Shown here in pieces: positions 1-6,431 of a stretch of DNA of 11,519 nt. The position numbers and the translations under genes are program-made. Source of the stretch: Actinomycetes bacterium (GTDB taxonomy: Bacteria > Actinomycetota > Acidimicrobiia > Acidimicrobiales > Palsa-688); the NCBI GenBank assembly GCA_021821705.1, contig JAKACE010000026.1, positions 1-11,519 of the forward strand, in the 5' to 3' direction. Position 1 is the stretch's first letter. Each line of letters begins with the position of its first letter. The notes beneath the pieces are model-generated. The model was given only the letters and a program-made list of their open reading frames with translations, had not been told where the DNA came from and did no database searches.

Positions 1-1004
1 CCGGCGGCGGGCGATGCCCCCGCGGCCCCGGCGGCTCCTGCTCCGGCCACCGCGCCCACAGCATCGGCCAGCCCGTCACCGGGCTCGGCGGTGCCCGAAG
101 GGGACGAGCCCGCCGAGCTCGGGCCGCCCTCAGGGCCCACCGGCCCACCCCTCGACGCGACACCAGCCCGGGCGCTCGTCGCCATCTCCGCCAGCCGCTC
201 GATGGCGACCGTCTCCCCGCTGGGAAGGGCCCTGGACGCACCCCGGTGGCGAAGCGTCACCGTGCCCAGCCCTGCGACCGTGGCCGTCCCCTCGTCCAGG
301 TCCATCACCAGCGCCGTGTGCTCGTCCACGCCGAGGACCCAGGCGTCGTCGGGCAGCGACTCCTCCATCGTCGCCAGCCGCTGCTCACCGAGGTAGCAGA
401 AGCGGGTGTCGTGGTTGCCGCCCTCGGCGTTGTCGTAGTGGGGTATCACCGCCACCCGCAGGCCGATGGCAGCCAGCAGGTCCAGGCCCTGGGCCCAGAC
501 GGGATCTTCACCGGCCTTGTAGACCTCGTAGACCGGCACCGTCCACGCGCCCAGGGTCAGAGCAGCGGCCGAGGCAAAGGTGATACTGCCCCCGCTGGCA
601 AGCTTCTCCGCCAGGAGCTTGGGCATCACCGTCGCCTTCCACTGCCTGAGGGCGTAGGTCGGGCTGCCCGGACCGGCAAAGAGCCAGGACGACTCGGCTA
701 CCTGGGCCAGTGCCGCCTCGACCGCCAGGCTGCCCGCCGCCTCGCCTTCGGCCCGGCGCAACGACGCCACCTTCACGCCGCGCCCGACGCTCTCTCGAAA
801 GTAGGCCACGGCCCGGGCGGAGATGTCGGAGGCGTTGGACTGGAAGCCGTAGGGGGTGTCCAGCAGGACGGCGGGCACCGCACCCGGGCCCAGCTGCTCG
901 AAGCTGCGGCGATGGGCCCTGACCATCGTCGGCGTCGTCTCGCCCGAACCCATGATGGTGAGCAGGCGGGGCAGGTCTTGGCGGGACAGGTCTTGATGGG
1001 GCAT
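1..1004 (-). CDS. Peptidase S51-like / type 1 glutamine amidotransferase-like protein (3' end outside the window)
   Basis: The frame runs open from ATG at 1004 to the window edge, giving 334 codons without a stop. The N-terminal part has LLTIMGSGETTPTM (residues 14-27) and LLDTPYGFQSNA (47-58). The middle has ITFASAAALTLGAW (141-154), then PVYEVYK, PHYDNAEGGNHDTRFCYLGE (188-207) and GVDEHTAL (225-232). This pattern matches the cyanophycinase/peptidase E fold. By family knowledge Ser145 in the elbow is the probable nucleophile, with a His in the PHYDN...HDTR segment, but the usual G-x-SAGA elbow is replaced by A-SAAA. Residues from about 275 on are an Ala/Gly/Pro/Ser-rich tail with no recognisable domain. 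An in-frame TAA (the stop of the upstream gene) precedes the ATG, and only a weak AGGA sits directly before it. ATG at residue 18 is an alternative start. It is the last visible gene of the ctaA-clpS operon. Substrate unknown; the function may be peptidase, cyanophycinase-like or non-catalytic. Confidence 0.82.
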   Translation of the reverse strand, partial: MPHQDLSRQDLPRLLTIMGSGETTPTMVRAHRRSFEQLGPGAVPAVLLDTPYGFQSNASDISARAVAYFRESVGRGVKVASLRRAEGEAAGSLAVEAALAQVAESSWLFAGPGSPTYALRQWKATVMPKLLAEKLASGGSITFASAAALTLGAWTVPVYEVYKAGEDPVWAQGLDLLAAIGLRVAVIPHYDNAEGGNHDTRFCYLGEQRLATMEESLPDDAWVLGVDEHTALVMDLDEGTATVAGLGTVTLRHRGASRALPSGETVAIERLAEMATSARAGVASRGGPVGPEGGPSSAGSSPSGTAEPGDGLADAVGAVAGAGAAGAAGASPAA

Positions 1005-1022
1005 TCCTAGCTTGTCCTGGCG

Positions 1023-1433
1023 TTACCCGGCCCGGTCCGGCCCGGCGCGTTCCGGCGTTATGGCGAGCACCACCCGCCGCTGGCTGACCATGTCCCGTTC
1101 GAACTCGTCCCAGTCCGGATGCTCGCCGGCAACCTGGGCATAGGTGTACCTCAACCAGGGCATGGCCTCGGGCAGGGCGACGATGTCGGCCCGTCCGTCG
1201 AGCTGCACCCACTGCCCGAAGAAGCCGTCGCTGAAGCTGCACAGGGACACCGAGGCGTCCTGGCGGACGTTGAGCACCTTCATGGCGCCCTGGCGCGTCG
1301 AGATGAGCACGCGACCGTCGTCTGAGACGGCATGGACCACGGGGGACATCTGGGGCCGGCCGTCGCGCCGGCGGGTGGCGAGCACCGATCGGTGGTTGGC
1401 CCGCAACCAGTCCAGGGCCTCAGCGAGCTCCAT
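1023..1433 (-). CDS. PPOX-class, probably F420-dependent oxidoreductase
   Basis: This encodes 136 aa, the usual size of the small split-barrel flavin/F420 proteins related to pyridoxamine 5'-phosphate oxidase. Diagnostic parts are RSVLATRRRDGRPQMSPVVH (residues 15-34, first barrel strands), RVLISTRQGAMKVLNVRQDA (41-60, whose Lys/Arg residues correspond to the cofactor-phosphate-binding part of Rv1155-type proteins), and WVQLDGRADIV (75-85). The tail VVLAITPER completes the barrel. It probably acts as a cytosolic dimer and reduces an unknown substrate with F420H2; FMN or heme-type relatives cannot be excluded. The start is set by GAGGAG at -10 to -5 before ATG 1433. The frame extends further upstream, but only into Arg-rich shadow sequence over DUF2017. 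The gap from the DUF2017 stop is 8 nt and the Shine-Dalgarno overlaps that stop codon, so coupling is likely. Confidence 0.88.
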   Translation of the reverse strand: MELAEALDWLRANHRSVLATRRRDGRPQMSPVVHAVSDDGRVLISTRQGAMKVLNVRQDASVSLCSFSDGFFGQWVQLDGRADIVALPEAMPWLRYTYAQVAGEHPDWDEFERDMVSQRRVVLAITPERAGPDRAG

Positions 1434-1441
1434 TGGTCTCC

Positions 1442-1921
1442 TCAGTCCAGCTCGTCGCCGTCTTGCATATCCTCTACGTCGCCGTCGCCCATAAGGACCG
1501 AAACGATGAGGTCCTGGAGCCAGGTGAGCACGTGGTACAGCATGTGGGGCGGGTCGTCGAGCTCCTCGGGGTCGTCGTCCTCCTGCACGTCCAGGAGCGT
1601 CCCCATCCACAACCGGACGTCGTTGAGCGCCCTGGCCCAGATGTCGACCTCCTCGGGGGTGAGCTCGGTCGCGTCGGCCGTCTTGGCCAGCGTCTCCAGG
1701 GCAGCCAGCTTGCTCTGCTCTAGCTCGGCCCCCACCATCTCCCGGTACTCGGCCTCGGCAGCCTCGTCCGAGGCATGCCCGGGAGGGAACAGCCGCTTGA
1801 AGGCGGCGTCGTGGCTGTCGGCGACAATGGCGTCGCGTAGCTGGGTCGTCAACTCGGCCAGGACCTGGCGGCTCTCTGCATCCAGGTGGACCTCGTAGTT
1901 GCCGGCCGGGGTGCGCACCAC
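1442..1921 (-). CDS. DUF2017 family protein next to clpS
   Basis: This encodes 159 aa from GTG 1921. It opens with RTPAGNYEVHLDAESRQVLA, a short beta-hairpin-like start followed by a helix, and is then mostly acidic and helical. It contains EVDIWARALNDVRLWMGTLL (residues 91-110) and HMLYHVLTWLQDLI (126-139), features of the DUF2017 family, which in actinobacteria commonly sits directly after clpS. The C-terminal tail is Asp/Glu-rich. The open frame extends back across clpS, but the family N-terminus begins where the two consecutive GTG codons (1921 and 1918) lie; a GGGA lies about 7 nt before 1921. The exact choice between the two is uncertain. Function is not established for the family. Association with ClpS suggests, by inference only, a role near proteolysis. 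Confidence 0.82.
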   Translation of the reverse strand: MVRTPAGNYEVHLDAESRQVLAELTTQLRDAIVADSHDAAFKRLFPPGHASDEAAEAEYREMVGAELEQSKLAALETLAKTADATELTPEEVDIWARALNDVRLWMGTLLDVQEDDDPEELDDPPHMLYHVLTWLQDLIVSVLMGDGDVEDMQDGDELD

Positions 1922-1944
1922 CGGGAGGTCCCGGCGGGCCGCGC

Positions 1945-2238
1945 TCAGCGGTCCTGCTCCATCGTCGCCCAGAGGCCGTGCTCGTGGAGGCGGTACACGT
2001 CGACCTCGGCGCGCTCCCGGGGCCCGCTCGACACCACCGCCTTGCCCTTGGTGTGCACGTCCATCATGAGCTTGTGGGCCTTGGCCTTGCTGTAGCCGAA
2101 CAGCTTCTGCAGGACGAAGGTCACGTAGCTCATCAGGTTGATGGGGTCGTTCCAGACGATGACCTTCCATGGCCGGGCCAGGTCGGTGACCTCCGAGCTG
2201 GTCGGTTGCTGGACCTCTACCGGTGCCGCCGACGGCAT
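1945..2238 (-). CDS. clpS: ATP-dependent Clp protease adaptor ClpS
   Basis: This encodes 97 aa with a disordered N-terminal extension (residues 1-22) and the compact ClpS core. [20 protein letters not shown] (23-42) holds the N-degron pocket residues Asn30, Asp31 and Met36, and [13 protein letters not shown] (57-69) holds His62, equivalent to the pocket His of E. coli ClpS. The usual Asn-Asp-Asp is Asn-Asp-Pro here. ClpS binds the N-terminal domain of ClpA/ClpC and delivers substrates with bulky hydrophobic N-termini. The start is secure: GAGAGGAGG ends 5 nt before ATG 2238, and this Shine-Dalgarno lies just after the ctaA stop (16-nt gap). DUF2017 follows 23 nt downstream. In M. tuberculosis, as I recall, clpS-DUF2017 leads into mec/cysO/cysM genes; here a PPOX protein and an S51-like protein follow instead. 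Confidence 0.96.
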   Translation of the reverse strand: MPSAAPVEVQQPTSSEVTDLARPWKVIVWNDPINLMSYVTFVLQKLFGYSKAKAHKLMMDVHTKGKAVVSSGPRERAEVDVYRLHEHGLWATMEQDR

Positions 2239-2254
2239 CTGCGCCTCCTCTCGA

Positions 2255-3370
2255 TCAGGTGTGGGCCAGCTCTCGGGCGCTCGTGACGCCCACCTGCACA
2301 GTCTGGTCCCGGGCCACAGGATCGTAGGCGTAGAGGCCCATGTTGAAGAAAACCATGGCCACCACCAGCACCGTGGCCCCCGTCAGGTGCACGGCGACCA
2401 GGGCGACGGGATCACCGGTCAGGTACTGCGTGTAACCGACCGCCGCCTGGGCCACCATGACGACCAGCAGCAGCTCGGCCCGTCGGAGCACTTCGCGGGG
2501 CACCCGCGCCCGGTGCATGGACCACATCGTCGCCACCGTGAGGGCGAGCAACAGCTCAACGGAGGTGCCGTGCAGTTGGGCCACGGTGTGAAGCGAGAAG
2601 CGGAACCTGGGCACCCCGGGCGCCCCGGCGTGAGGTCCGGTCGAGGTGACAAGCGTTCCGAGCGTGACCACCACGAACGTCCAAACGAGCATCGCCCTCC
2701 CGGCCAGGATGTGACCGTGCCGCACGAGGCGGCGGCCGGGTGCAGGTGCGGCCAGGCGACCTGGCCCCGTCTCGGCCCAACCGCCCGGTCCCCCGACGGC
2801 CGTCCTGGGCGGCTCCGGCCCCTCCTCATCGGGCTCCCGGGCCGCCACGACGCCCTCCCGGTCGGAGCCGGCAGGCCCCGGGAGCGGCGCGTCGGGGCGG
2901 CGGCACCGCTGGTAGAGCACGGCAGCGTCCACGACCAGGACCATGGCCAGCAGGAAGTGGGCCATGACGAACTGGGGGGCCAGCTTGTTGAGGACCGTCA
3001 GGCCGCCGAGCACGATCTCGGCGAAGACCCCGGCCACCAGGCCCCAGGACAGCCAGGCCAGGTCGTAGCGGCGGGGCCGGCGGCGCAGTGAGGCCAGGGC
3101 CACGAGCACGATGCCGATGGTGATCACCACGTTGACCAGGCGGTTGCCGAACTCGACCCAGGCGTGGAACTGCAGGGGCGCCACCACGCTCGTGGCCGTG
3201 CATGCCGGCCAGTCCGAGCAGCCCAGCCCGCTGCCGGTCAGGCGCACGGCCCCTCCGCTCACCACTCCTATCGCCAGTGCGGCAACGGTCACAGCCGCGC
3301 TCGTCTGGAGGAACCGGGGGGTGGCCGAAGTCACCCAAAGGCGCCTGGCGGCCCTGGCCGGAGCGTGCAT
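2255..3370 (-). CDS. ctaA: Heme A synthase (CtaA/COX15 family)
   Basis: CtaA oxidises the C8 methyl of heme O to the formyl group of heme A in the membrane. The 371-aa protein has about eight membrane segments in two four-helix halves. The first half has [19 protein letters not shown] (residues 39-57), with a Cys51/Cys57 pair suited to the family's extracellular disulfide, [12 protein letters not shown] (71-82), and [11 protein letters not shown] (134-144, His138). The second half has [12 protein letters not shown] (259-270) and [12 protein letters not shown] (325-336, His328). A hydrophilic Pro/Gly/Glu-rich linker of about 60 residues (roughly 157-217) joins the halves, making it longer than the approximately 305-aa Bacillus enzyme. 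In the first half the position usually written E-x-x-H-R reads E-F-G-N-R. ATG 3370 is chosen because a TAGCAT box lies 8 nt upstream, suggesting a leaderless start; GTG 3376 or a later GTG is possible. It heads the minus-strand operon. Confidence 0.92.
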   Translation of the reverse strand: MHAPARAARRLWVTSATPRFLQTSAAVTVAALAIGVVSGGAVRLTGSGLGCSDWPACTATSVVAPLQFHAWVEFGNRLVNVVITIGIVLVALASLRRRPRRYDLAWLSWGLVAGVFAEIVLGGLTVLNKLAPQFVMAHFLLAMVLVVDAAVLYQRCRRPDAPLPGPAGSDREGVVAAREPDEEGPEPPRTAVGGPGGWAETGPGRLAAPAPGRRLVRHGHILAGRAMLVWTFVVVTLGTLVTSTGPHAGAPGVPRFRFSLHTVAQLHGTSVELLLALTVATMWSMHRARVPREVLRRAELLLVVMVAQAAVGYTQYLTGDPVALVAVHLTGATVLVVAMVFFNMGLYAYDPVARDQTVQVGVTSARELAHT

Positions 3371-3378
3371 CGCCACCG

Positions 3379-3384
3379 ATGCTA
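3379..3384 (-). promoter_or_regulatory. Probable -10 box of a leaderless ctaA promoter
   Basis: On the minus strand the hexamer TAGCAT (TANNNT) is followed by 8 nt and then the ctaA ATG at 3370. The spacing would put transcription start at or next to the start codon. No strong Shine-Dalgarno precedes the ATG (only a GGTGG-like stretch). I see no convincing -35. It is a short motif, so chance is possible. Confidence 0.45.
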
Positions 3385-3450
3385 GAGCGGCCCGGGACCG
3401 GGCAGGCACCCCGCCGGCTGAGCTGCTGGAGCACCCGGCCGGGAGCCGCT

Positions 3451-3480
3451 TTGTCGCGTATCTTTCGCAACCCCTAACCT
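3451..3480 (+). promoter_or_regulatory. Probable leaderless ctaB promoter (-35 and -10)
   Basis: TTGTCG at 3451-3456 and TAACCT at 3475-3480 are separated by 18 nt. The GTG start of ctaB at 3488 follows after only 7 nt (TTGTCTG), so the mRNA would begin at about the start codon. There is no Shine-Dalgarno in the preceding pyrimidine-rich stretch, which agrees with leaderless translation. This short region is also visibly more AT-rich than its surroundings. Confidence 0.6.
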
Positions 3481-3487
3481 TTGTCTG

Positions 3488-4444
3488 GTGGTCAGTAACG
3501 CAGCGGCTCTGAAGGTCCGCCCTACAGGCAGCCTGCCGGTGGTCGCGCCGGCGGCGGGCGCCGCTGTCGAGCCGCGCCCACGCGCCGCCCGGATGGGTGC
3601 CTACCTGGCGCTGACCAAGCCCCGGATCATCGAGCTCCTGCTCGTGACCACCGTGCCGACGATGGTGGTAGCGGCCGGCGGGTGGCCCTCGCTCAAACTG
3701 GTCCTGGCGACGCTTTTCGGGGGAGCACTCTCGGCGGGGGGTGCCAACGCCGGCAACATGTACCTCGAGCGCGACATCGACGCCGTCATGAACCGGACGT
3801 CGCGGCGCCCGATCGTGACAGGCGCTGTGGCTCCTGGTAACGCCCTGGTTTTCGCCATCGCACTGGAAGTGGTGGCGTTCGCGTCGCTGTGGCTGGCCGA
3901 CAACCTGCTGTCGGCCGTGCTGGCCCTGGGGGCGGCACTGTTCTACGTGTTCGTCTACACGGCCCTGCTCAAGCGCCGCTCCCCTCAGAACATCGTCATC
4001 GGCGGTGCCGCCGGCGCCGTCCCGGCCCTGGTGGGCTGGGCGGCGGTCACCGGTTCGCTGGGCTGGGCACCGCTGCTGCTGTTCGCCCTCATCTTCCTCT
4101 GGACGCCACCGCACTTCTGGGCCCTGGCCATCCGCTACCGGGACGACTACGCCCGCGCCAGCGTTCCCATGATGCCGGTGGTACGCAGCCTCGGCCGCAC
4201 CAGCGCGGAGATCATGGGCTACTCCGTGGCCACAGTGGCCTGCTCGGCCGCCTTCGGAGCAGTCGCCCACATGGGCTGGGCCTACTGGGCCACCGCTGCC
4301 CTGTCGGGGGCGGTGCTCGTCGGTCTCTCAGCCCGGCTGTGCGCCACCCGCACCCCCGCTGTGGCGATGCGGGTCTTCCACTGGTCCATCACCTACCTGA
4401 GCCTGGTGTTCGTCGCCATGGCCGTGGACGTGCTCCTGCGATAG
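3488..4444 (+). CDS. ctaB: Protoheme IX farnesyltransferase (heme O synthase)
   Basis: CtaB transfers farnesyl from farnesyl diphosphate to the vinyl group of heme B to make heme O, the substrate of CtaA encoded divergently alongside. The 318-aa protein is a UbiA-superfamily prenyltransferase with about nine membrane helices. The first Asp-rich motif is NAGNMYLERDIDAVMNRTSR (residues 87-106), where prenyl diphosphate-Mg binds. YTALLKRRSPQNIVIGGAAG (157-176) is the family loop, and FLWTPPHFWALAIRYRDDYA (203-222) contains the second Asp-rich segment. An extra N-terminal tail of about 36 residues precedes the usual YLALTKPRI. The GTG start is supported by a -10 box 7 nt upstream (leaderless). 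An alternative is Met36, which would leave the core intact. The gene converges on the ABC permease at 4534. Confidence 0.96.
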   Translation: MVSNAAALKVRPTGSLPVVAPAAGAAVEPRPRAARMGAYLALTKPRIIELLLVTTVPTMVVAAGGWPSLKLVLATLFGGALSAGGANAGNMYLERDIDAVMNRTSRRPIVTGAVAPGNALVFAIALEVVAFASLWLADNLLSAVLALGAALFYVFVYTALLKRRSPQNIVIGGAAGAVPALVGWAAVTGSLGWAPLLLFALIFLWTPPHFWALAIRYRDDYARASVPMMPVVRSLGRTSAEIMGYSVATVACSAAFGAVAHMGWAYWATAALSGAVLVGLSARLCATRTPAVAMRVFHWSITYLSLVFVAMAVDVLLR

Positions 4445-4457
4445 GGCCGGCGGCCCT
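4443..4457 (+). terminator. Small hairpin at the ctaB stop, possible terminator element
   Basis: AGGGCC (4443-4448), loop GGC, then GGCCCT (4452-4457) form a perfect 6-bp stem that starts inside the ctaB TAG codon. No T-run follows, so intrinsic termination is not obvious. It sits at the entrance to the tandem repeat between convergent genes. In sequence this GC-rich such a stem can arise by chance. Confidence 0.3.
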
Positions 4458-4546
4458 CACTCCCGGCGGCCCCACTCCCGGCGGCCCCACTCCCGGCGGC
4501 CCCACTCCCGGCGGCCCTCACTCCCAGCGGCCCTCACTCCCAGCGG
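4451..4546. repeat. Tandem repeat, six copies of a 15-16 bp unit, at a convergent gene junction
   Basis: Units begin at 4451 (16 bp), 4467, 4482 and 4497 (15 bp each, mutually identical), and 4512 and 4528 (16 bp, mutually identical). The 16-mer reads CGGCCCTCACTCCCGG or, in the last two copies, CGGCCCTCACTCCCAG; the 15-mers lack one T. The last copy contains the minus-strand permease stop codon (4534-4536) and its final Trp-Glu codons, so the array looks like outward duplication of that gene's terminus. There are no unique spacers, which excludes CRISPR. Mixed 15- and 16-bp lengths break any reading frame. Confidence 0.93.
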
Positions 4547-5274
4547 AACGCCCACGCAGCCAGGGCCGGGGCGCTGACCGCCCAGACCGCCAGCACCACC
4601 CAGGCGTGCACCGGCACCCCGGGCGCGGCACCGAGCGTGCCCCGCATGACCTGCGTCAGGGCGTCCCCGGGCAGCAGGTCAGCGAAGGCACGCAGGGGGC
4701 CCGGGAGCTTGGCCAGCGAGAAGATCATGCCGCCGAGGAAGAGCAGGACCAACCAGAGGGCATTGGCGAGGGCGAGGACCACGTCGGCACGCATGGTCCC
4801 CGCCAGCAGGAGGCCCAGCCCGGCAAAGGCCGCCGTGCCGGCCACGGCTCCGCCCACCACGGCAAGGCTGACGCCTCCGGCCCCCGAGGTCTGCGCCCAT
4901 GGCCGCCAGCCGAGCGCCAGGCCGACGGCGACGATGAGGACGACCTGGAGCAGCTCGATGGCCACGACCGAGAGCACCTTGGCCACGACCAGGCGCGGGC
5001 GCCCGAGAGGGGTGACGCCCAGGCGTTTGAGCACCTGGTACTCACGCTCGAAGCCGGTCGATATGCCCAGGCTCACCATCCCGGTGGACATGATGGCCAG
5101 GGCCAGCATGCCCGGCACCAGGAACGAGAGCTGGTTGCTCGGCTTGGGGAAGACCTTGGTCAGGGCCAGGAAGGCAAGCAGGCCCAGGGGAATGCCCAGG
5201 TTGAGCAGCAGCGACTCGCCCCTCCGCATCGTCATGCGGGTCTCGGCCAGGGCCTGGGCGGCGAGCGCCCTCAC
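4534..5274 (-). CDS. ABC-2 type transporter permease
   Basis: This encodes 246 aa with about six hydrophobic segments (roughly residues 22-40, 50-72, 97-122, 133-160, 166-186 and 222-242), the ABC-2 membrane-domain layout. FEREYQVLKRLGVTPLGRPR (75-94) is the characteristic cytoplasmic segment between helices 2 and 3 (compare the E-[KR]-x-x-x-x-x-x-L-x-x-[ST]-P pattern of this family). LPGPLRAFADLLPGDALTQV (190-209) is the conserved pre-final-helix region. The start is GTG 5274, overlapping the TGA of the upstream ATPase in the shared GTGA, so translation is coupled; no clear Shine-Dalgarno is needed or seen. The 3' end lies in the tandem repeat. It sits near ctaA/ctaB, as in M. tuberculosis where an ABC ATPase/permease pair (Rv1457c-Rv1458c, from memory) accompanies heme A genes. 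Substrate unknown. Confidence 0.9.
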   Translation of the reverse strand: MRALAAQALAETRMTMRRGESLLLNLGIPLGLLAFLALTKVFPKPSNQLSFLVPGMLALAIMSTGMVSLGISTGFEREYQVLKRLGVTPLGRPRLVVAKVLSVVAIELLQVVLIVAVGLALGWRPWAQTSGAGGVSLAVVGGAVAGTAAFAGLGLLLAGTMRADVVLALANALWLVLLFLGGMIFSLAKLPGPLRAFADLLPGDALTQVMRGTLGAAPGVPVHAWVVLAVWAVSAPALAAWAFRWE

Positions 5275-6344
5275 CGGGGGGCCCCGTCGCTACGGCGCCG
5301 TCCGCCCCGGTGCCCGCCGGCCCGGCGCCCGGCGCGTCCTGGGCCACCGGTCCCGCGTCCGGCCCTGGCCACTTCGGCGCCCGGCCGGTGCCCGTTCGTC
5401 GTGCCCCCCTCGACCGGCGCCTGACTCGAGGCGCCTGCGCTGAGAGCGAGGTACAGCTGCTCCAGCGACGGCCGTCCCGCCTTCATCTCGGTCAACGGCA
5501 GCGAACGTTCGGCCAGCCAGGACGCCACTGCCGCCACCGCCGCAGGGCTCGCCCCTGTCGGGGCCGCATAGGACCCGGGCGAGGTCTCCACCACCGGGGC
5601 CCCGAGCCGCTGCGCCAGCGTCGAAGTGTCCAGCGCCGGGGTGGACGACCAGCGCACCTCGGCAGGGCCGGCCGCCGCCGCCAGCTGGTCGAGAGTCCCG
5701 GCCGCCACGACCCGGCCCCGGCCCATCACCACCACCTGGGTCGCCAGCCGCTCGGCTTCCTCCAGCTCGTGGGTGGTCAGGACGGTGCACGCCCCCCGCT
5801 CGCGCAGCGAGGCCACCGCGTCCCTGATGACCAGTCTCCCCTCGGGGTCCACGCCGGAGGTGGGCTCGTCGAGGAAAGCCACCCTCGGTCGGCCGACCAG
5901 CGCCAGTGCCAGCGACAGCCTCTGCTGCTCCCCGCCCGAGAGCCGGCGCCACGCCGTGCGGCCGGCCCGATGCAAGCCCACCAGGTCCAGCAGCTCCTCG
6001 GGGTCCTCGGGGTTGTCGTAGTAGCTGGCGAACAGGCGCACCGCCTCGCGCGGGCCCATGCCGGGGTAGACGCCGCCCCGCTGGAGCATCACACCGATGT
6101 GGGGGGCCAGCTGCGAACGCTGGCTCGCAGGGTCGTAGCCCAGGACGCGCACGCTGCCGCCGGACGGCCGGCGGTAACCCTCGGCGGCTTCGACCGTGCT
6201 GGTCTTGCCTGCGCCGTTTGGCCCGAGGAGGGCGACGACATCCCCCGGCCCGGCACTGAGATCCACGCCATCGACGGCCACCAGGTCGCCGTAGCAGACC
6301 CTCAGGGCACGGACCTCCACGGAGGCGTCGGGCGCAGCGGTCAT
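5271..6344 (-). CDS. ABC-2 type transporter ATP-binding protein with Arg/Gly-rich tail
   Basis: This encodes 357 aa. The nucleotide-binding domain occupies residues 8-215: Walker A GPNGAGKTS (41-49), Q-loop with Gln88 in MLQRGGVYP, signature LSGGEQQRL (135-143), Walker B VAFLDEPTSGVDP (155-167) and switch His192 in TTHELEEAE. A DrrA-like C-terminal regulatory region follows (about 225-305). The last 36 or so residues (322-357) are a disordered-looking Arg/Gly tail, for example GRGTGGPGRAGRRAGGHRGG. The frame extends beyond 6344 into serS, but that is shadow sequence. ATG 6344 is preferred because TACCGT lies exactly 7 nt upstream, giving a leaderless start; ATG 6365 is the alternative. It works with the permease overlapping its stop, as a cytosolic motor dimer. 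Export substrate unknown. Confidence 0.93.
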   Translation of the reverse strand: MTAAPDASVEVRALRVCYGDLVAVDGVDLSAGPGDVVALLGPNGAGKTSTVEAAEGYRRPSGGSVRVLGYDPASQRSQLAPHIGVMLQRGGVYPGMGPREAVRLFASYYDNPEDPEELLDLVGLHRAGRTAWRRLSGGEQQRLSLALALVGRPRVAFLDEPTSGVDPEGRLVIRDAVASLRERGACTVLTTHELEEAERLATQVVVMGRGRVVAAGTLDQLAAAAGPAEVRWSSTPALDTSTLAQRLGAPVVETSPGSYAAPTGASPAAVAAVASWLAERSLPLTEMKAGRPSLEQLYLALSAGASSQAPVEGGTTNGHRPGAEVARAGRGTGGPGRAGRRAGGHRGGRRRSDGAPR

Positions 6345-6351
6345 CACCAGC

Positions 6352-6357
6352 ACGGTA
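6352..6357 (-). promoter_or_regulatory. Possible -10 box of a leaderless ABC ATPase promoter
   Basis: On the minus strand TACCGT (TANNNT) is followed by 7 nt and then ATG 6344, the same geometry as at ctaB. No recognisable -35 and no Shine-Dalgarno are present. The hexamer is only a partial match to TATAAT, so this rests mainly on the spacing shared with the other divergent promoters in the window. Confidence 0.35.
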
Positions 6358-6431
6358 GCGGCCATGCCGTCGGGACGGGCCGTGTGCCTCGGACCAGGGC
6401 ATACAGCCGAAGCGACGGGGCCGGCAGCTGT

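Noticed and set aside
508..1242. A 244-codon minus-strand open frame
   Set aside because: It is out of frame with both the S51-like and PPOX genes it covers, shows Arg/Gly/Pro-rich nonsense composition, and contains no family motif.
2138..3091. A 317-codon plus-strand open frame opposite ctaA and clpS
   Set aside because: It is the antisense of clearly homologous ctaA and clpS, rich in His/Gly/Arg/Gln as expected of shadow frames.
4451..4546. CRISPR array
   Set aside because: Repeats are directly adjacent with no unique spacers and are too short (15-16 bp); no cas genes are nearby.
3889..5424. A 511-codon plus-strand open frame with GGPTP repeats near its middle
   Set aside because: It overlaps ctaB in another frame and then runs antisense to the ABC permease and ATPase. 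The GGPTP motif is only the 15-bp intergenic tandem repeat read in one frame, and the composition is Arg/Gly/Pro shadow.
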